The position numbers were made by a program, and so were the translations under genes. The notes beneath the pieces are model-generated. The model was given only the letters and a program-made list of their open reading frames with translations, was not told where the DNA came from and made no database searches. From Bacteroidota bacterium (GTDB taxonomy: Bacteria; Bacteroidota; Bacteroidia; NS11-12g; UBA9320): a stretch of 64,000 nucleotides of DNA. The stretch is from positions 40,589 through 104,588 of the forward strand of contig JAIBDD010000007.1 in the NCBI GenBank assembly GCA_024679565.1. The letters run 5' to 3'. Positions 36,575-47,058 of the stretch are shown one piece after another; position 1 is the stretch's first letter; each line of letters opens with the position of its first letter.

Positions 36575-37297
36575 ATGAACGTAATGATTATCGACGACGA
36601 GATCAATAGCATCCACGTCACCAGACAACGTCTTAAAGAATGCAAATACAATACAACTGTAGTTGGCGAATTCATAAACCCAGTTAAAGGTTTCAAGGCA
36701 ATAAAGGAAAAGAAACCAGATCTTCTTTTGTTGGATATTGAAATGCCAGGGATGAATGGTTTTGAGATGCTCGAGAGGCTCAATCTAGAAGAAATTAACG
36801 TAGTATTTGTCACAGCGTATGATAATTATGCCATAAGAGCCATCAAGTCTTCTGCGATAGATTACATATTGAAACCCTTTAGTGTTGAAGAATTAAATGG
36901 TGCGCTCACCAAAACCAAAGTGGTGCTGCGAAATGGTCAAATTAGGGCAGAGGCAATGGCTCAAAAGAAACCTACATATTTCGTCATTCCCGGTTTACGC
37001 GCATACGAAAAAGTCAATCTCAATGAAATTGTATATGCTGAAGGTCAGCGAGGGGGGTATACGAAGTTTGTTCTAAAAAATGGGTCAAAGGCCATGGCAT
37101 CTAGGCCACTTTCGTATTATCAAGATGTATTAGACGAAAAGCCATTCGTAAAAATACACAAGTCTCATATTATCAATGTGAATGAAATGAAGCGTTTTAA
37201 CTCAGGCGCATTCAAGGTAATTATGTCAAACGATGCAGAATTACATTTGGCTCACAGAAGGAAACCTGCTTTTATAAGGTTTCTTAAAGACAAATAA
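36575..37297 (+). CDS. LytTR family response regulator (orphan)
   Basis: A 240-residue regulator. Receiver: D7-D8, phospho-acceptor D54 in LLLDIEMP, K100 in YILKP. LytTR domain about 135-240, with KVNLNEIVYAEGQRGGYTKFVLK and FVKIHKSHIINV (in parts). No kinase gene is adjacent, in contrast to the first LytTR regulator of this window; a distant LytS-type kinase is likely. It is a single-gene unit between rfaE2 and a transporter. Confidence 0.92.
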   Translation: MNVMIIDDEINSIHVTRQRLKECKYNTTVVGEFINPVKGFKAIKEKKPDLLLLDIEMPGMNGFEMLERLNLEEINVVFVTAYDNYAIRAIKSSAIDYILKPFSVEELNGALTKTKVVLRNGQIRAEAMAQKKPTYFVIPGLRAYEKVNLNEIVYAEGQRGGYTKFVLKNGSKAMASRPLSYYQDVLDEKPFVKIHKSHIINVNEMKRFNSGAFKVIMSNDAELHLAHRRKPAFIRFLKDK

Positions 37298-37346
37298 GCC
37301 TATAATTTCGCTTGAGATATCCGTTGATAAGCTCAATCTTTGCCGC

Positions 37347-38291
37347 ATGTCTAAAAAGGGCGGATATAAGTCATATCTAGAAATTCACATTGCTGTATTG
37401 CTTTTTGGTTTCACAGCCATCTTGGGTAAGTTTATTGTGTTCGATCAACTTGCTTTGGTTTGGCACCGTATGTGGATAGCAGTGGTTGGTTTGCTTTTGT
37501 TCCCTGGCGTTATCAGAGGAGCGCGCAAAATTGGCAAACGTAGCTTAATTACATTTGCGCTCATCGGTGTTATTGTGAGCATCCATTGGGTGTCTTTTTT
37601 TGCCAGCGTTAAGTTAGGAAACGTTTCTATTGCTTTGGCGTGTATGGCCACAACCACACTGTTTATATCGTTTCTCGAACCGATTATTACCAAGTCCAAA
37701 TTTCAGTGGTACGAACTCATCATAGGTGCTTTCGTGATTGGAGGTATTTTGCTGATTTTAGATATTGGTGAAGCGTATTACGCTTCGATATTTGTCGGCC
37801 TTTTGGCAGCGTTCCTAGCTGCACTATTCTCCACGTTAAATAAACAACACCTCAAGCAACACAACCCAATATCGGTATCGGCAGTGGAGCTGTTGGCTGG
37901 TTTTGTCTTTCTCACCTTAGTTATTCCAATATTTGAGGGAGGAATTGATTTTAGCGCATATTCATTAACCCAACCCAACTTAGAATCTAAATATCCACTC
38001 TTTGGTGTTCACCTGCATTCCTTCTGGTATCTTTTGGTATTAGGTCTGTTGTGTACTTCTGTGGCCTATGTGTTGGCACTTTCTTCATTGCGAGGCTTGT
38101 CGGCGTTTAGCGCAGGGCTTGCGGTAAATTTAGAGCCAATTTACGGTGTGATTATGGCAATCATTATCTTCAATGAGGATAGTGAATTAACCACCAAGTT
38201 CTACATTGGTACAGGGCTGATCTTTCTTTCCGTCATCATCCATCCGGTAATCACACGGATACAAAGAAGAAGAGCACAACGTTTATTGTAA
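37347..38291 (+). CDS. EamA/DMT family transporter
   Basis: A 314-residue inner-membrane protein with ten hydrophobic segments and two EamA repeats (about 10-140 and 150-305). Features include AVLLFGFTAILGKFI, WHRMWIA, ASVKLGNVSIALA and the C-terminal ALSSLRGLSAFSAGLAVNLEPIYGV (in parts). DMT transporters export small metabolites such as amino acids; the substrate cannot be told. Its stop overlaps the sprA stop by 9 nt. Confidence 0.88.
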   Translation: MSKKGGYKSYLEIHIAVLLFGFTAILGKFIVFDQLALVWHRMWIAVVGLLLFPGVIRGARKIGKRSLITFALIGVIVSIHWVSFFASVKLGNVSIALACMATTTLFISFLEPIITKSKFQWYELIIGAFVIGGILLILDIGEAYYASIFVGLLAAFLAALFSTLNKQHLKQHNPISVSAVELLAGFVFLTLVIPIFEGGIDFSAYSLTQPNLESKYPLFGVHLHSFWYLLVLGLLCTSVAYVLALSSLRGLSAFSAGLAVNLEPIYGVIMAIIIFNEDSELTTKFYIGTGLIFLSVIIHPVITRIQRRRAQRLL

Positions 38292-41200
38292 GGTGTAGCG
38301 CAAGCTAATCCCAAAATCAGTAATGGCCGACCGGAAACTTTGAGAGTTTTTAGGTTCTGTCAACGTTCGGTTATAGAACATTCTCAAGTTCGTATTGTCA
38401 TTGATTTTGTAATCAATGTTAGGTTTAATCGAGAAGATTCTATTACCCGCTTGAGCAGTGTTCGTCCCCAACTCAATATCCCTGCGCACTGTAATACCAT
38501 CCCGTATAGACAAGTCAAATCTGAAGTTAAGATTGTTTTCTAAGAAGATTCGTGAGCCTCTATATTTAATTGGAAGCTTAACGCCTTTTGTTACAAATCC
38601 AGCTCCGATTACCCACTCCATGTTGCGTTGCTCAATCATCTGGAACGTGTTCATAAACATGGTTATGTTTCTATCCCGTTTGTGTTCGAGTTTTAGGGTT
38701 AAACCATTTTTCATCGTAACATCAACGCCCAAAACAGGTGTCAATCTTTCTATTAAAGAAACCCCTTGCTGGAAGGTATATTGGGATTTCAAGTTGTTTG
38801 TGTCGTTTACAATCGTATCTATTCCATAGCTCAACTCACTATAGTAACTGTTAAGATTTAAAGTGGAGTTATAGGCGTGTTGAATACTGATGTTGGTGAA
38901 GTATTTCTTTAAACCAAACAGGTCTTTTAAACCGTTATAACTGATTTGCCAAGCAGGTGCTGGGAGTCGTTTGAAAGGATTCAACAATATGCCTTTTGCA
39001 TCCTTACCGCTATAGGCCGAAAGGAATGAATAGAGCATAACATCTTGTTGCGTTTGACCGTAACCAACAGGGAAGCCTGTGTTTGGATCTAAATCTCCAA
39101 TACGGTCTTCAAACCGTTGATTCCCATTAGTAAATTCTTGTGCTTGTAGTCGTTGTGCAATAACAAGGCGGTTATCCTTAAACGATGTGAAGGCTTCAGA
39201 GCCGTAGTTTTGGGCTACATCTCCGAGTTTGTCAAAGGCCGTTCCCCATGAAAAGAATGATATGGAGTATTGACCAATTTCTTGAAGGCCTAAATCTAAG
39301 AACCGTTGCTCTTCATTGTCATATCTAAAGTTACTCGAAACGGTGTTACTCGTTCGTTTGGTAATATTTAACGTGATACGGAAGTTTCTGAATGGCTCTA
39401 ACGTCGCACTACCAGTGATGTTCTGTCCTTTCAACTGTAAAAATCTATTGTTTTGGGCAGTGTCGTTAGTCATATAGCCATTTCGAGCTAGGTCGTACCG
39501 AATATTTGGGTCTTGAAGGCCTAAGATGAATGGCCAAGACGGCGTGGCTAAATCGAAATTATGCCCTAAGTACTGTATGTCTTGATTAAAACCAGGAAGT
39601 GTGGTACCGTTTGTTTCGGTATACGTTAACTGTGCCTGTTTCATCATTAAGAAAAACGCACCTACACCTTTTGCCACTGGGTGCAATCCTTCTCGTTTTT
39701 TCTTCTTGGCATTCTCGTCATCTTCATCACCAGGTGCAGGTTTTTTCTCTTTTGGTTTTTTCTTTTTCACCGTCCGAGAAACAAATGGTCTAAGTTTTTT
39801 ATTTCTGTTGTAAAATGAAGTAAAGTTCATTCTACCATTTAAGGTAATCGTCTGACTATTTTGTAAGGTGTTACCCAAACTTGGGTAAGTCGGAGGCGCT
39901 GTTGTCCAACTATAGTTGGCGGCGTATTTTGCAGATGCAGTAATCCAATTCAGGTATTTAAACTTGTTAAAAGGGACGGTATAGTTAATGTCCATCACCT
40001 GATTAAAGTTTCGCATGGTACCGAAATTGAAGAAATTGTTTCGAATAGAATCTTCTTTTTCTCTACTGTCAATTTCCCCGAATGGTTCTTCCACCCATGC
40101 ATCAACCACACTGTTGTAGTTGAATTTTAAGTTTCTTGTGAAATTCCATCGGCCACCATAAGTCCGTTTTAGTGTAAACGACTTATCATAAAACCGCGGT
40201 ACAATCGCCTCGAAATCATCATTACTTCTATTCTGCAATTCACCATATCTACGGTCAACATCATACTGGAAGTTCAAACTACTTGGCATCAATGTGAAGT
40301 TGAAGTCTTTCACAAATCGCAGTTTTTTGGCGCGTATGATCTTCTTAAACGGCTCCCATGGTTTTGGTCGCTTTGCGTAGGTATACGCTAAGCTAGCTCT
40401 GTGTGTATTGATGAAGTTTTCTTCAACAATTTGGTTCCTTCTATAGGTGCGCTGGTACGAATAACTCGTATTAAAGTTTTCAATATCCCATAACCGAACC
40501 TTTCCTCCGCTTGTACGGTTCTTCTTCACATTCGTAAAGTTCAAACTGTACCTGCTGGTGTAATCTTGACTCGTTTCTTTAACCTTGGTTTTTTCTTCCG
40601 TGGTTTTGGCAGCCTCCAGAACTTGCTTGTATAAAATGTCTGGATTTAGTGGATAGTATTTCGGATTGATAAAATTCTCATTCCATCCAATAAACATAGG
40701 TATTGATATACCCGATTTTTGAGGGAAAAACTTACCAAGTTCAATGTTAGAGGATATGTCGTACTGGAATGTTTGGTCCAGGCTTCTTTCATTCAGTGTT
40801 TTATCAATTCCACCAAATCCAATGGTCGTATAATTTCCAGAAATATTTACACGGGCAAAATCTGCCAATTTTGTTACCATACGTGCCGTCGCGGCCCAAC
40901 CACCTTTGTTGGATATGCCGGTTACACGCATTTCATTGAACCACACCTCAGTACATAATTTCTCTTGACCGGTGCTGTTGTTGGGGTTCATCACACCAAG
41001 CATCATCGTTCTGACCTGACTAAGATCTGGTAAGCCAACTACCCTTAGAATATGACCCTTAGGATTTGTTTTTTCGTAGGTTGCCGTCTTAGAACCTGTT
41101 GTGTTTTCACGTTCTAATTTCAAATCGTAAAAATCTTGCAAGGCAAACTCCATGTTGTTGGTTGATGGCCAAATTTCGTCTTGAAGAATTGCCCCGTTCG

Positions 41201-44200
41201 GGGTGATTTGAAGAGGCATTTGGTACTCGTAATAGTTGTTCTCTAAATCTGTACCAATCCGAACAAACGCCCATACATCGCCATTCTGAAGCTGGTTTCC
41301 TTCAGCGTGTAGGAACATTTTAAAATCTTTGTAATTACGTATATCAACTTCCGTTACACGAAAGGCACCTCTGGCGTCCCCTTTTTCTAATTCACAAACC
41401 CGTAACGATAATGATTGCTCGTTCTGTAATACTTGGTTTGGTTGTGTTGGGTCCAACTCACGCGTAATTCCAGGAGGTTCAACATATTTTACCGGAACCC
41501 TAGAGCTATTTTCTTCAATGTTTACTGTGCTTACAACAAATTCTACCGGGTCATTTGGATCTGGTGGTAGTCCAATGGTTGGCGGGAATTTTAAACTGTT
41601 TTGGTAGCGTCTCCAATCAGCACGTATCATGCGCATTTCCAACAAACGGAGAATTACACTGTCTTCAAAACCCGTCATAAACATACGCATGAATCGAATC
41701 GACTTAAAGTTAGTGATGCCACCTACACGCTTTTGATATTCACGAATCGGAATTTTTAATTGATAGTAGGTAACACTGTCTGGTTTGGCACCTTCATCTT
41801 CTCTTACGGCAAAAACTCGAATCGAATCAGCTACGTAACCTTGTCCAACAACCAAGTCACGCTGACTTAAGTCTATTTTGTATTGGAAGTACTCTTCAAT
41901 TTGATCTAACGTGTTGTCTTGATTAATATCCTCGTCGTCAGGGAAAGTAGAGTTCGCCTGTGGAGTTCCGTCTGGCAAACGATCTAGGTTGGAGTTTCCG
42001 TCTGGTTGTTTGTAATACAGATAACGATGAAGGACAGACGTTTCTGTCAAATCATAATCAGGGTCCCGATGGTGTTTGAAATTATCTCCAGCAGGGTCAT
42101 TTATAGCATTTAAATATGCCTGAGACGTTGCCCCGAATTTATTCCGAACGTCTTTTAAATACGTTGTATCAAAAAAGCCTAATTCTAATTCATCACTGAG
42201 TCCATCCAATCCAACATCTTGATATACTCTAGCATTAGGGTCGTTATCAAAGCCATCCACAATGGGTTGAATTGTACCTACCAAGCCACAGGCTGTTTGC
42301 TCAACAGGAGCAGCTACCGAATTTGCTGTAGGCAACGAGTTTTCCATCGACCTTTTTTTGTCGGGTAAAACATCTTCAGAAACACTACCTAAGTTGAAAT
42401 AAAGCTGACCACTATTGTTTGGGCCTGCATAACCAGGTTCCTTTTCATAAACAAACGGATCCATCATCCAAATTTCGATATAGTCATAATTGGCTGCTTC
42501 GAAATCGGTGTTTTCAATACGTCGACTTATTCCAGCCCAGTTTGATTCAGGGTTGTCCAAGTCACCGGATTCCAAAAGATTGTCTACGGTGAAATTGTAA
42601 GGACCTCTTTTTCTTGGATAATATGCTAAGTCAAGTGTTTGGATGGTACGTACCTGCTGTTGCTGAATATTTTTGGTTGGAAACGGTTCGTCAAACTGAA
42701 TTGGTCGAATGAAATGTCCTGAGCGTTGTATGACGTCTTGTTTCAAATGTTCTGGCATTCGATCGGGGTTGCCCTGTTGTAAAACAGGATCGATCGTATA
42801 CCACGAAAACAAGCCTCTTCTGTTGTTTTCCAACTTAATTAGCCCTTGTGCTGCGTTTGGAAATAAGTCTGGTTGGTGCTGTGGAACACTCGCCAATTTC
42901 CAACGGCTTACATTTTTAATTTCATAAGGTGTTTCAGCACCTTCAAAATCGTCTATAAATGATGTGCCACGCTCGGCATCACCAATACTCAGTGGTTTGT
43001 GCGGTATAATTTGTGCGAATTCCCAAGTCAACGCAACGGTAGATTCTTCCTTTGTTTCAATAAAAGGCAGTTTATCTACCCATCTTGTGAGCATTCTTGA
43101 CTTCGTATTGAAAGCACCGTCAAAACCATATATCGTATTGAGCAATGGTTCTTCACCAATGTTTGTTTTTGGGGTAAGAGGCCTTTCGGTAAGGTGTAAA
43201 ATGGTACCTCCAAGAAGAAGTTTGTCTGAGACTTTATAATCAAACCTACTACCAACAAGTGTTTTCTGCTGCAGGTTAAACAACGAATTACTTTCACACG
43301 TCGCTTTAATAACAGCACCAGCACCTAAAATACCTTCATTGATTATTGTCACCATCCCAATGGTGTAATCAACGATATAGTCTGAGCCTTCGTTCAGCAA
43401 GGAACCATTGGCAGTTACTTTAACAGAACCTTTAGGCACATTAAAACATTGCAGTCTTATTTGGTTACTGGAAGAACCCTTATAGCTACCACGTAGGAAA
43501 AACTTATCGTGCGACACATCTTGCTCTGCATCCCATTTTGTAGAATCGTATAACGCGTCAAACGAATAGTAATCTGCATTTTTGCCAGTAGGGTCGTTAA
43601 AATTGGAGCGCGCAAAGTCACCGAATGGTTCTCGCATAGGGAATATAATTCTTCCCTGTCCTGCCTGTATCGTAACACCTTCAATAAGGTCAAAAAGGCC
43701 GTCAGGCTTCGCTTCAAACTGACGATTCATTTTGTCTAATTTGAAAACAGCGTTAAGTTGACGTTTGTACCAGTTTGGCTCACTTGGTTCTACAGGTAAG
43801 TAACCTAAATCTCCACCACCTTTATCATCAGCATAAACCACATTAAAACTAAAGTCTTCGGTTTGCATGTTGTAGGCCCCAAGCGAATAGATGTTTTTCA
43901 TCATCAGATTCCAAGTAGGCAGGTTGGTTTTAATCAAAGTTGATTTAACCATTTTTACCGCCAAAGTAGGCGGGTTTTGATTGTTTGGTGGTCGATCTCT
44001 AGCAAACTCACCGACCTTATAAATTCTTCCGTTATAAGAATATTCGTACGCAACGGCTAGTATCTCATCGGTGTTAAGTGCCTGGTTCAGAGAGATGTAC
44101 CCAAGCTGAGCGTTCATTGTGTATTCTTGAGGGTTTAATTGACGTGCGTTGGTCAAGTCAACATATTCAACACCTACTTGTAAATTGTTTTTCGTCGCAT

Positions 44201-45398
44201 CAGCGTTAGCCGTAATCGCGTCAAAAACTCTGTTGGCTTCGTTTGAAGGCAAGTCTTCTACTCCAGGTATTACATAAGCATTGTTATACGGGTCGCTTTC
44301 TCCAAGGTCCATTAAAGCAACTAAGTTTCCTGTGTTGCTATAGTTCGAAGCTCTGTTGGTCACCCACACTTCAATGTAATTGATAAGTACATTACTTTGG
44401 ATTACCGGTAAACGAGCTAAAGCGTTGTCGTAATTGTTTGCAAAATATTGAGATAAGAAAAAGTGACGGTTAACGTCGTAGTCACTTGCTTGGATGTTAA
44501 ATCTTGTAATTTGGGCACCACCGTTAACTTCCGTTTCTCTGGTTTCGCCTTTCTGCTGGGTGGCGATGGCAGTCATAGTCAACTTGCCAAATTGGAGTTT
44601 TGTCTTTACACCAAATAGGCTTTGTCCGCCTTGTATCAAACTACCATTAAGTGGTAAACTTACGTTACCAAGTTCGATGGATTGAAGGATATCGTTTTCT
44701 TTTCCTTGCCAATTCAATCCGGTTTGATTCTCGAATTCGAATGTGGCTTCAGTATCGTAGTTGGTGTTAATCTTGATGTGGTCACCTATTTGCCCGGTAA
44801 CGTTCACCTGCATCTTCATTTTAAAGTCGAAGTTGCCATTTTTCTGTTGGCGTGCAGTGAAGTTTGGATTTTCAACTCGGTTGTAATTACCACCAAATAT
44901 TAGCTCGGCAGAACCACTTGGTCGAATATCAATAAGTCCATCGCCAAACATATCACCAGCTAATTTTGGATCGAAGAACAAATCAGGGAGTAAACCGCTT
45001 GATCGTACAAAGTTTGTGGCTTGCGATTTCTGTCTGAAATAGTTTTGTTGGTTTTGCTTTTTTTGGTATTCCAGATACTCTTTAAAGCTCATTGGTTTAG
45101 GAGATCCAAAGTTTTGGTCGCCAATTTTTTTCTGAAATGTATAGGTCTTGTCTTCCGGATTATATTCGATATCCGTTCTAACATTGTCTGGGTCGTTTAA
45201 GTCGAACTGATTAATTTTCTCAAAGTCACGAGAAGTTTTATCCCGTATCGGGTACTTAAGACTATCCTTTTTCGAAGAATCTTTCTCAAGTGTCTGATCA
45301 AAAGAAGTGTACACAACCTCGGGCTTGTTCGCCGTCGAAGTTATGGCCCAATAGGACAAAATACTTATTGCCAACAGTACTCTATAACTACTTCTCAA
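38283..45398 (-). CDS. sprA: Type IX secretion translocon protein SprA
   Basis: A 2371-residue outer-membrane protein, close to the usual length (about 2400) of SprA in Flavobacterium. It has an N-terminal signal segment and the family blocks: the first SprA repeat region (GSAELIFGGNYNRVENPNF), the central GTSFIDDFEGAE, DIDYKINDN near the end and a terminal barrel strand (FGISLRYTLQ). SprA forms the outer-membrane channel of the type IX system and is needed for gliding in motile species. The start appears to be TTG at 45398, with no ATG before the mature part. It is downstream of ruvA, a known conserved neighbour. Confidence 0.95.
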   Translation of the reverse strand: MRSSYRVLLAISILSYWAITSTANKPEVVYTSFDQTLEKDSSKKDSLKYPIRDKTSRDFEKINQFDLNDPDNVRTDIEYNPEDKTYTFQKKIGDQNFGSPKPMSFKEYLEYQKKQNQQNYFRQKSQATNFVRSSGLLPDLFFDPKLAGDMFGDGLIDIRPSGSAELIFGGNYNRVENPNFTARQQKNGNFDFKMKMQVNVTGQIGDHIKINTNYDTEATFEFENQTGLNWQGKENDILQSIELGNVSLPLNGSLIQGGQSLFGVKTKLQFGKLTMTAIATQQKGETRETEVNGGAQITRFNIQASDYDVNRHFFLSQYFANNYDNALARLPVIQSNVLINYIEVWVTNRASNYSNTGNLVALMDLGESDPYNNAYVIPGVEDLPSNEANRVFDAITANADATKNNLQVGVEYVDLTNARQLNPQEYTMNAQLGYISLNQALNTDEILAVAYEYSYNGRIYKVGEFARDRPPNNQNPPTLAVKMVKSTLIKTNLPTWNLMMKNIYSLGAYNMQTEDFSFNVVYADDKGGGDLGYLPVEPSEPNWYKRQLNAVFKLDKMNRQFEAKPDGLFDLIEGVTIQAGQGRIIFPMREPFGDFARSNFNDPTGKNADYYSFDALYDSTKWDAEQDVSHDKFFLRGSYKGSSSNQIRLQCFNVPKGSVKVTANGSLLNEGSDYIVDYTIGMVTIINEGILGAGAVIKATCESNSLFNLQQKTLVGSRFDYKVSDKLLLGGTILHLTERPLTPKTNIGEEPLLNTIYGFDGAFNTKSRMLTRWVDKLPFIETKEESTVALTWEFAQIIPHKPLSIGDAERGTSFIDDFEGAETPYEIKNVSRWKLASVPQHQPDLFPNAAQGLIKLENNRRGLFSWYTIDPVLQQGNPDRMPEHLKQDVIQRSGHFIRPIQFDEPFPTKNIQQQQVRTIQTLDLAYYPRKRGPYNFTVDNLLESGDLDNPESNWAGISRRIENTDFEAANYDYIEIWMMDPFVYEKEPGYAGPNNSGQLYFNLGSVSEDVLPDKKRSMENSLPTANSVAAPVEQTACGLVGTIQPIVDGFDNDPNARVYQDVGLDGLSDELELGFFDTTYLKDVRNKFGATSQAYLNAINDPAGDNFKHHRDPDYDLTETSVLHRYLYYKQPDGNSNLDRLPDGTPQANSTFPDDEDINQDNTLDQIEEYFQYKIDLSQRDLVVGQGYVADSIRVFAVREDEGAKPDSVTYYQLKIPIREYQKRVGGITNFKSIRFMRMFMTGFEDSVILRLLEMRMIRADWRRYQNSLKFPPTIGLPPDPNDPVEFVVSTVNIEENSSRVPVKYVEPPGITRELDPTQPNQVLQNEQSLSLRVCELEKGDARGAFRVTEVDIRNYKDFKMFLHAEGNQLQNGDVWAFVRIGTDLENNYYEYQMPLQITPNGAILQDEIWPSTNNMEFALQDFYDLKLERENTTGSKTATYEKTNPKGHILRVVGLPDLSQVRTMMLGVMNPNNSTGQEKLCTEVWFNEMRVTGISNKGGWAATARMVTKLADFARVNISGNYTTIGFGGIDKTLNERSLDQTFQYDISSNIELGKFFPQKSGISIPMFIGWNENFINPKYYPLNPDILYKQVLEAAKTTEEKTKVKETSQDYTSRYSLNFTNVKKNRTSGGKVRLWDIENFNTSYSYQRTYRRNQIVEENFINTHRASLAYTYAKRPKPWEPFKKIIRAKKLRFVKDFNFTLMPSSLNFQYDVDRRYGELQNRSNDDFEAIVPRFYDKSFTLKRTYGGRWNFTRNLKFNYNSVVDAWVEEPFGEIDSREKEDSIRNNFFNFGTMRNFNQVMDINYTVPFNKFKYLNWITASAKYAANYSWTTAPPTYPSLGNTLQNSQTITLNGRMNFTSFYNRNKKLRPFVSRTVKKKKPKEKKPAPGDEDDENAKKKKREGLHPVAKGVGAFFLMMKQAQLTYTETNGTTLPGFNQDIQYLGHNFDLATPSWPFILGLQDPNIRYDLARNGYMTNDTAQNNRFLQLKGQNITGSATLEPFRNFRITLNITKRTSNTVSSNFRYDNEEQRFLDLGLQEIGQYSISFFSWGTAFDKLGDVAQNYGSEAFTSFKDNRLVIAQRLQAQEFTNGNQRFEDRIGDLDPNTGFPVGYGQTQQDVMLYSFLSAYSGKDAKGILLNPFKRLPAPAWQISYNGLKDLFGLKKYFTNISIQHAYNSTLNLNSYYSELSYGIDTIVNDTNNLKSQYTFQQGVSLIERLTPVLGVDVTMKNGLTLKLEHKRDRNITMFMNTFQMIEQRNMEWVIGAGFVTKGVKLPIKYRGSRIFLENNLNFRFDLSIRDGITVRRDIELGTNTAQAGNRIFSIKPNIDYKINDNTNLRMFYNRTLTEPKNSQSFRSAITDFGISLRYTLQ

Positions 45399-45503
45399 AT
45401 TGTCTTTTTTTTGTGTCTTGTGTTGAGTGTAAACGCGCGGTTAAACGGCGTAATAAGTAATTATTTTCTATAGGCAGATATGTGTTTCTGAAGGCCGACA
45501 AAA

Positions 45504-46088
45504 TTATAATATTTTGAGTGAATTTTTGATTAGGTTTTCAGTAGTTACATCATCACCTAATTCCTTGCTAATTTTAAGGATTGCTTTTTCAGCCGCAATT
45601 CGTCCAAAACCCAAAGCCTGAAGGGCTTCAAGTGCTTCATTAAATTGATTGTGGGTTGAAACACCAGTTGAAGATACTTCACCTCCTAGTTTGGTCATTT
45701 TATCTTTTAACTCTAAAATCATTCGTTGGGCAGCTTTGGGTCCAATGCCCTTAATAGATTTTAACAACGGAACATTTCCGTTAATTATTGCACCAATTAG
45801 GTCATTATGATTTAAAGAAGATAATATCATTCTTGCCGTGGCTGTGCCGATGCCACTAACGCTTATTAGATGCAGAAAAATGGTTCTTTCTAAAGTGTCG
45901 TAAAACCCATATAACGTATGACTATCTTCTTTAACAGAAAGGTAGGTCAGCAGCCGTAAGTGTTTTTTGCCCTGTAAATGCTCAAAGGCATTTAAAGAAA
46001 TATGAACGAAGTAACCCATTCCGTTCACATTAATTACGGCATGTGTAGGTGTTAAAACCTCTACATTTCCCTCTACAAATTCAATCAT
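45504..46088 (-). CDS. ruvA: Holliday junction DNA helicase subunit RuvA
   Basis: A 194-residue protein with an OB-fold N-terminus (MIEFVEGNVEVLTPTHAVINVNGMGYFVHI in parts), two HhH motifs (VSGIGTATARMILS and IKGIGPKAAQRMILELKDK) and the C-terminal RuvB-binding domain (EALQALGFGRIAAEKAI). It assembles as a tetramer on Holliday junctions for recombinational repair. It lies 105 nt upstream of sprA on the same strand and may be co-transcribed. Confidence 0.93.
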   Translation of the reverse strand: MIEFVEGNVEVLTPTHAVINVNGMGYFVHISLNAFEHLQGKKHLRLLTYLSVKEDSHTLYGFYDTLERTIFLHLISVSGIGTATARMILSSLNHNDLIGAIINGNVPLLKSIKGIGPKAAQRMILELKDKMTKLGGEVSSTGVSTHNQFNEALEALQALGFGRIAAEKAILKISKELGDDVTTENLIKNSLKIL

Positions 46089-46136
46089 GTGTTACAATGA
46101 TATATTAAAAATAAAAGGATGCTCAAGTCTAGGCAC

Positions 46137-46162
46137 AAAAAAGCCCCTACAGTAGGGGCTTT
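46137..46162 (-). terminator. Intrinsic terminator after the P460-like gene
   Basis: Palindromic AAGCCCCTAC-A-GTAGGGGCTT; read on the minus strand the stem is followed by TTTTTT. It lies about 48 nt past the stop of the cytochrome P460-like gene and about 50 nt upstream of ruvA. Confidence 0.85.
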
Positions 46163-46209
46163 AGCGTTGTCTAAATTAGACTATTGAAAAGGTTGAAAAA
46201 CAGTAATTC

Positions 46210-46725
46210 TTATTCAGTGAAGATATAATCTGTAGTTGCTTTCGAGTGGCATCCTACACACATTCCATTCATAAGGCCAGTGCTCCCGCGCATTGTAGTA
46301 CCGTTATCCACTACAATTTTACCATCAGCCATAATAACGAAGTATTCCCAGTCATTGTTAACTGCGTCAAAGTTATTACCACGTTTTGCCATAGCAGTTA
46401 TCATTTCCATGGAGTCACTTTTCATGTGTTTAACCACCAAAGTACCTGTTGGGTATGCACCGTTTATCGCTTTTTGTGCGTCTTTAACATAGATTTTACG
46501 TACAGCAGTACTGTCATTTCCGGCGTGAGCACCACTTAGTGATGGGTCAATACCATTTTTGGTATCAATAAGGTCCCAAGAATCCCAGCCTGCGAAGCTT
46601 GCGTCATCCGCAACAAATTCATTGTTGGTAGTCGGTTCTGGCTCGTCGTCGTCTTTACACGATTGCACAAACACCATCGCTGTAAGCAAGAAAGCGAGCA
46701 TCGAAATAGTTTTTGTTGTTTTCAT
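46210..46725 (-). CDS. Cytochrome P460-like lipoprotein
   Basis: A 171-residue lipoprotein (lipobox VFVQSC, Cys about 23, then acidic residues). The haem c attachment site CVGCH is at C156-H160, and the region before it (VRKIYVKDAQKA, GTLVVKHMKSD, WEYFVIMADG) matches cytochrome P460. Characterised P460 enzymes oxidise hydroxylamine or reduce cytochrome c' gases; whether this one does is unknown. It is the last gene of a minus-strand group with an ECF sigma factor and anti-sigma factor, 77 nt downstream of them. Confidence 0.88.
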   Translation of the reverse strand: MKTTKTISMLAFLLTAMVFVQSCKDDDEPEPTTNNEFVADDASFAGWDSWDLIDTKNGIDPSLSGAHAGNDSTAVRKIYVKDAQKAINGAYPTGTLVVKHMKSDSMEMITAMAKRGNNFDAVNNDWEYFVIMADGKIVVDNGTTMRGSTGLMNGMCVGCHSKATTDYIFTE

Positions 46726-46738
46726 TTTCTGTTAAATT

Positions 46739-46752
46739 TTTAATCGATTAAA
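46739..46752. promoter_or_regulatory. 14-bp palindrome upstream of the P460-like gene
   Basis: TTTAATCGATTAAA, a perfect palindrome, 14 nt upstream of the P460 ATG. A few such sites are expected by chance in 64 kb, so an operator role is only suggested. Confidence 0.2.
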
Positions 46753-46802
46753 CAGTGAAGTCGGGCTCATGAAATAAACCTGACTTAAAAAATGAAAAAT
46801 TC

Positions 46803-47039
46803 CTATTTGTTTATTTTGGATAAAGTGTCAACCTTAAAATCTTCTAGGTTGGCTGAAGGCTGTTTTTGAATTCGCGACTTGACAATCTTTTCGATTTGAT
46901 CGGTCTGTTTTTCAAATGTTTTACATGCTGAGCACATGCCTGTATGTATTTTTAATCGCCACCTTTCTTTAGTCGTTAAACCTTCGTTGTGTTTCTTATG
47001 AACCAACTCTGAAGCGCGTTTACATGAAATGCTAAACAT
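46803..47039 (-). CDS. Small zinc-type anti-sigma factor
   Basis: A 78-residue protein with a zf-HC2 pattern: H in ELVHKKH near residue 13, then HTGMCSACKTFE with the two Cys. It has no membrane helix, unlike most FecR-type anti-sigma factors. It follows the ECF sigma gene by 19 nt, so it is likely its soluble, redox- or metal-responsive partner (inference from position and the HCC motif). Confidence 0.78.
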   Translation of the reverse strand: MFSISCKRASELVHKKHNEGLTTKERWRLKIHTGMCSACKTFEKQTDQIEKIVKSRIQKQPSANLEDFKVDTLSKINK

Positions 47040-47058
47040 TTTTACTCTTTATTAAAAT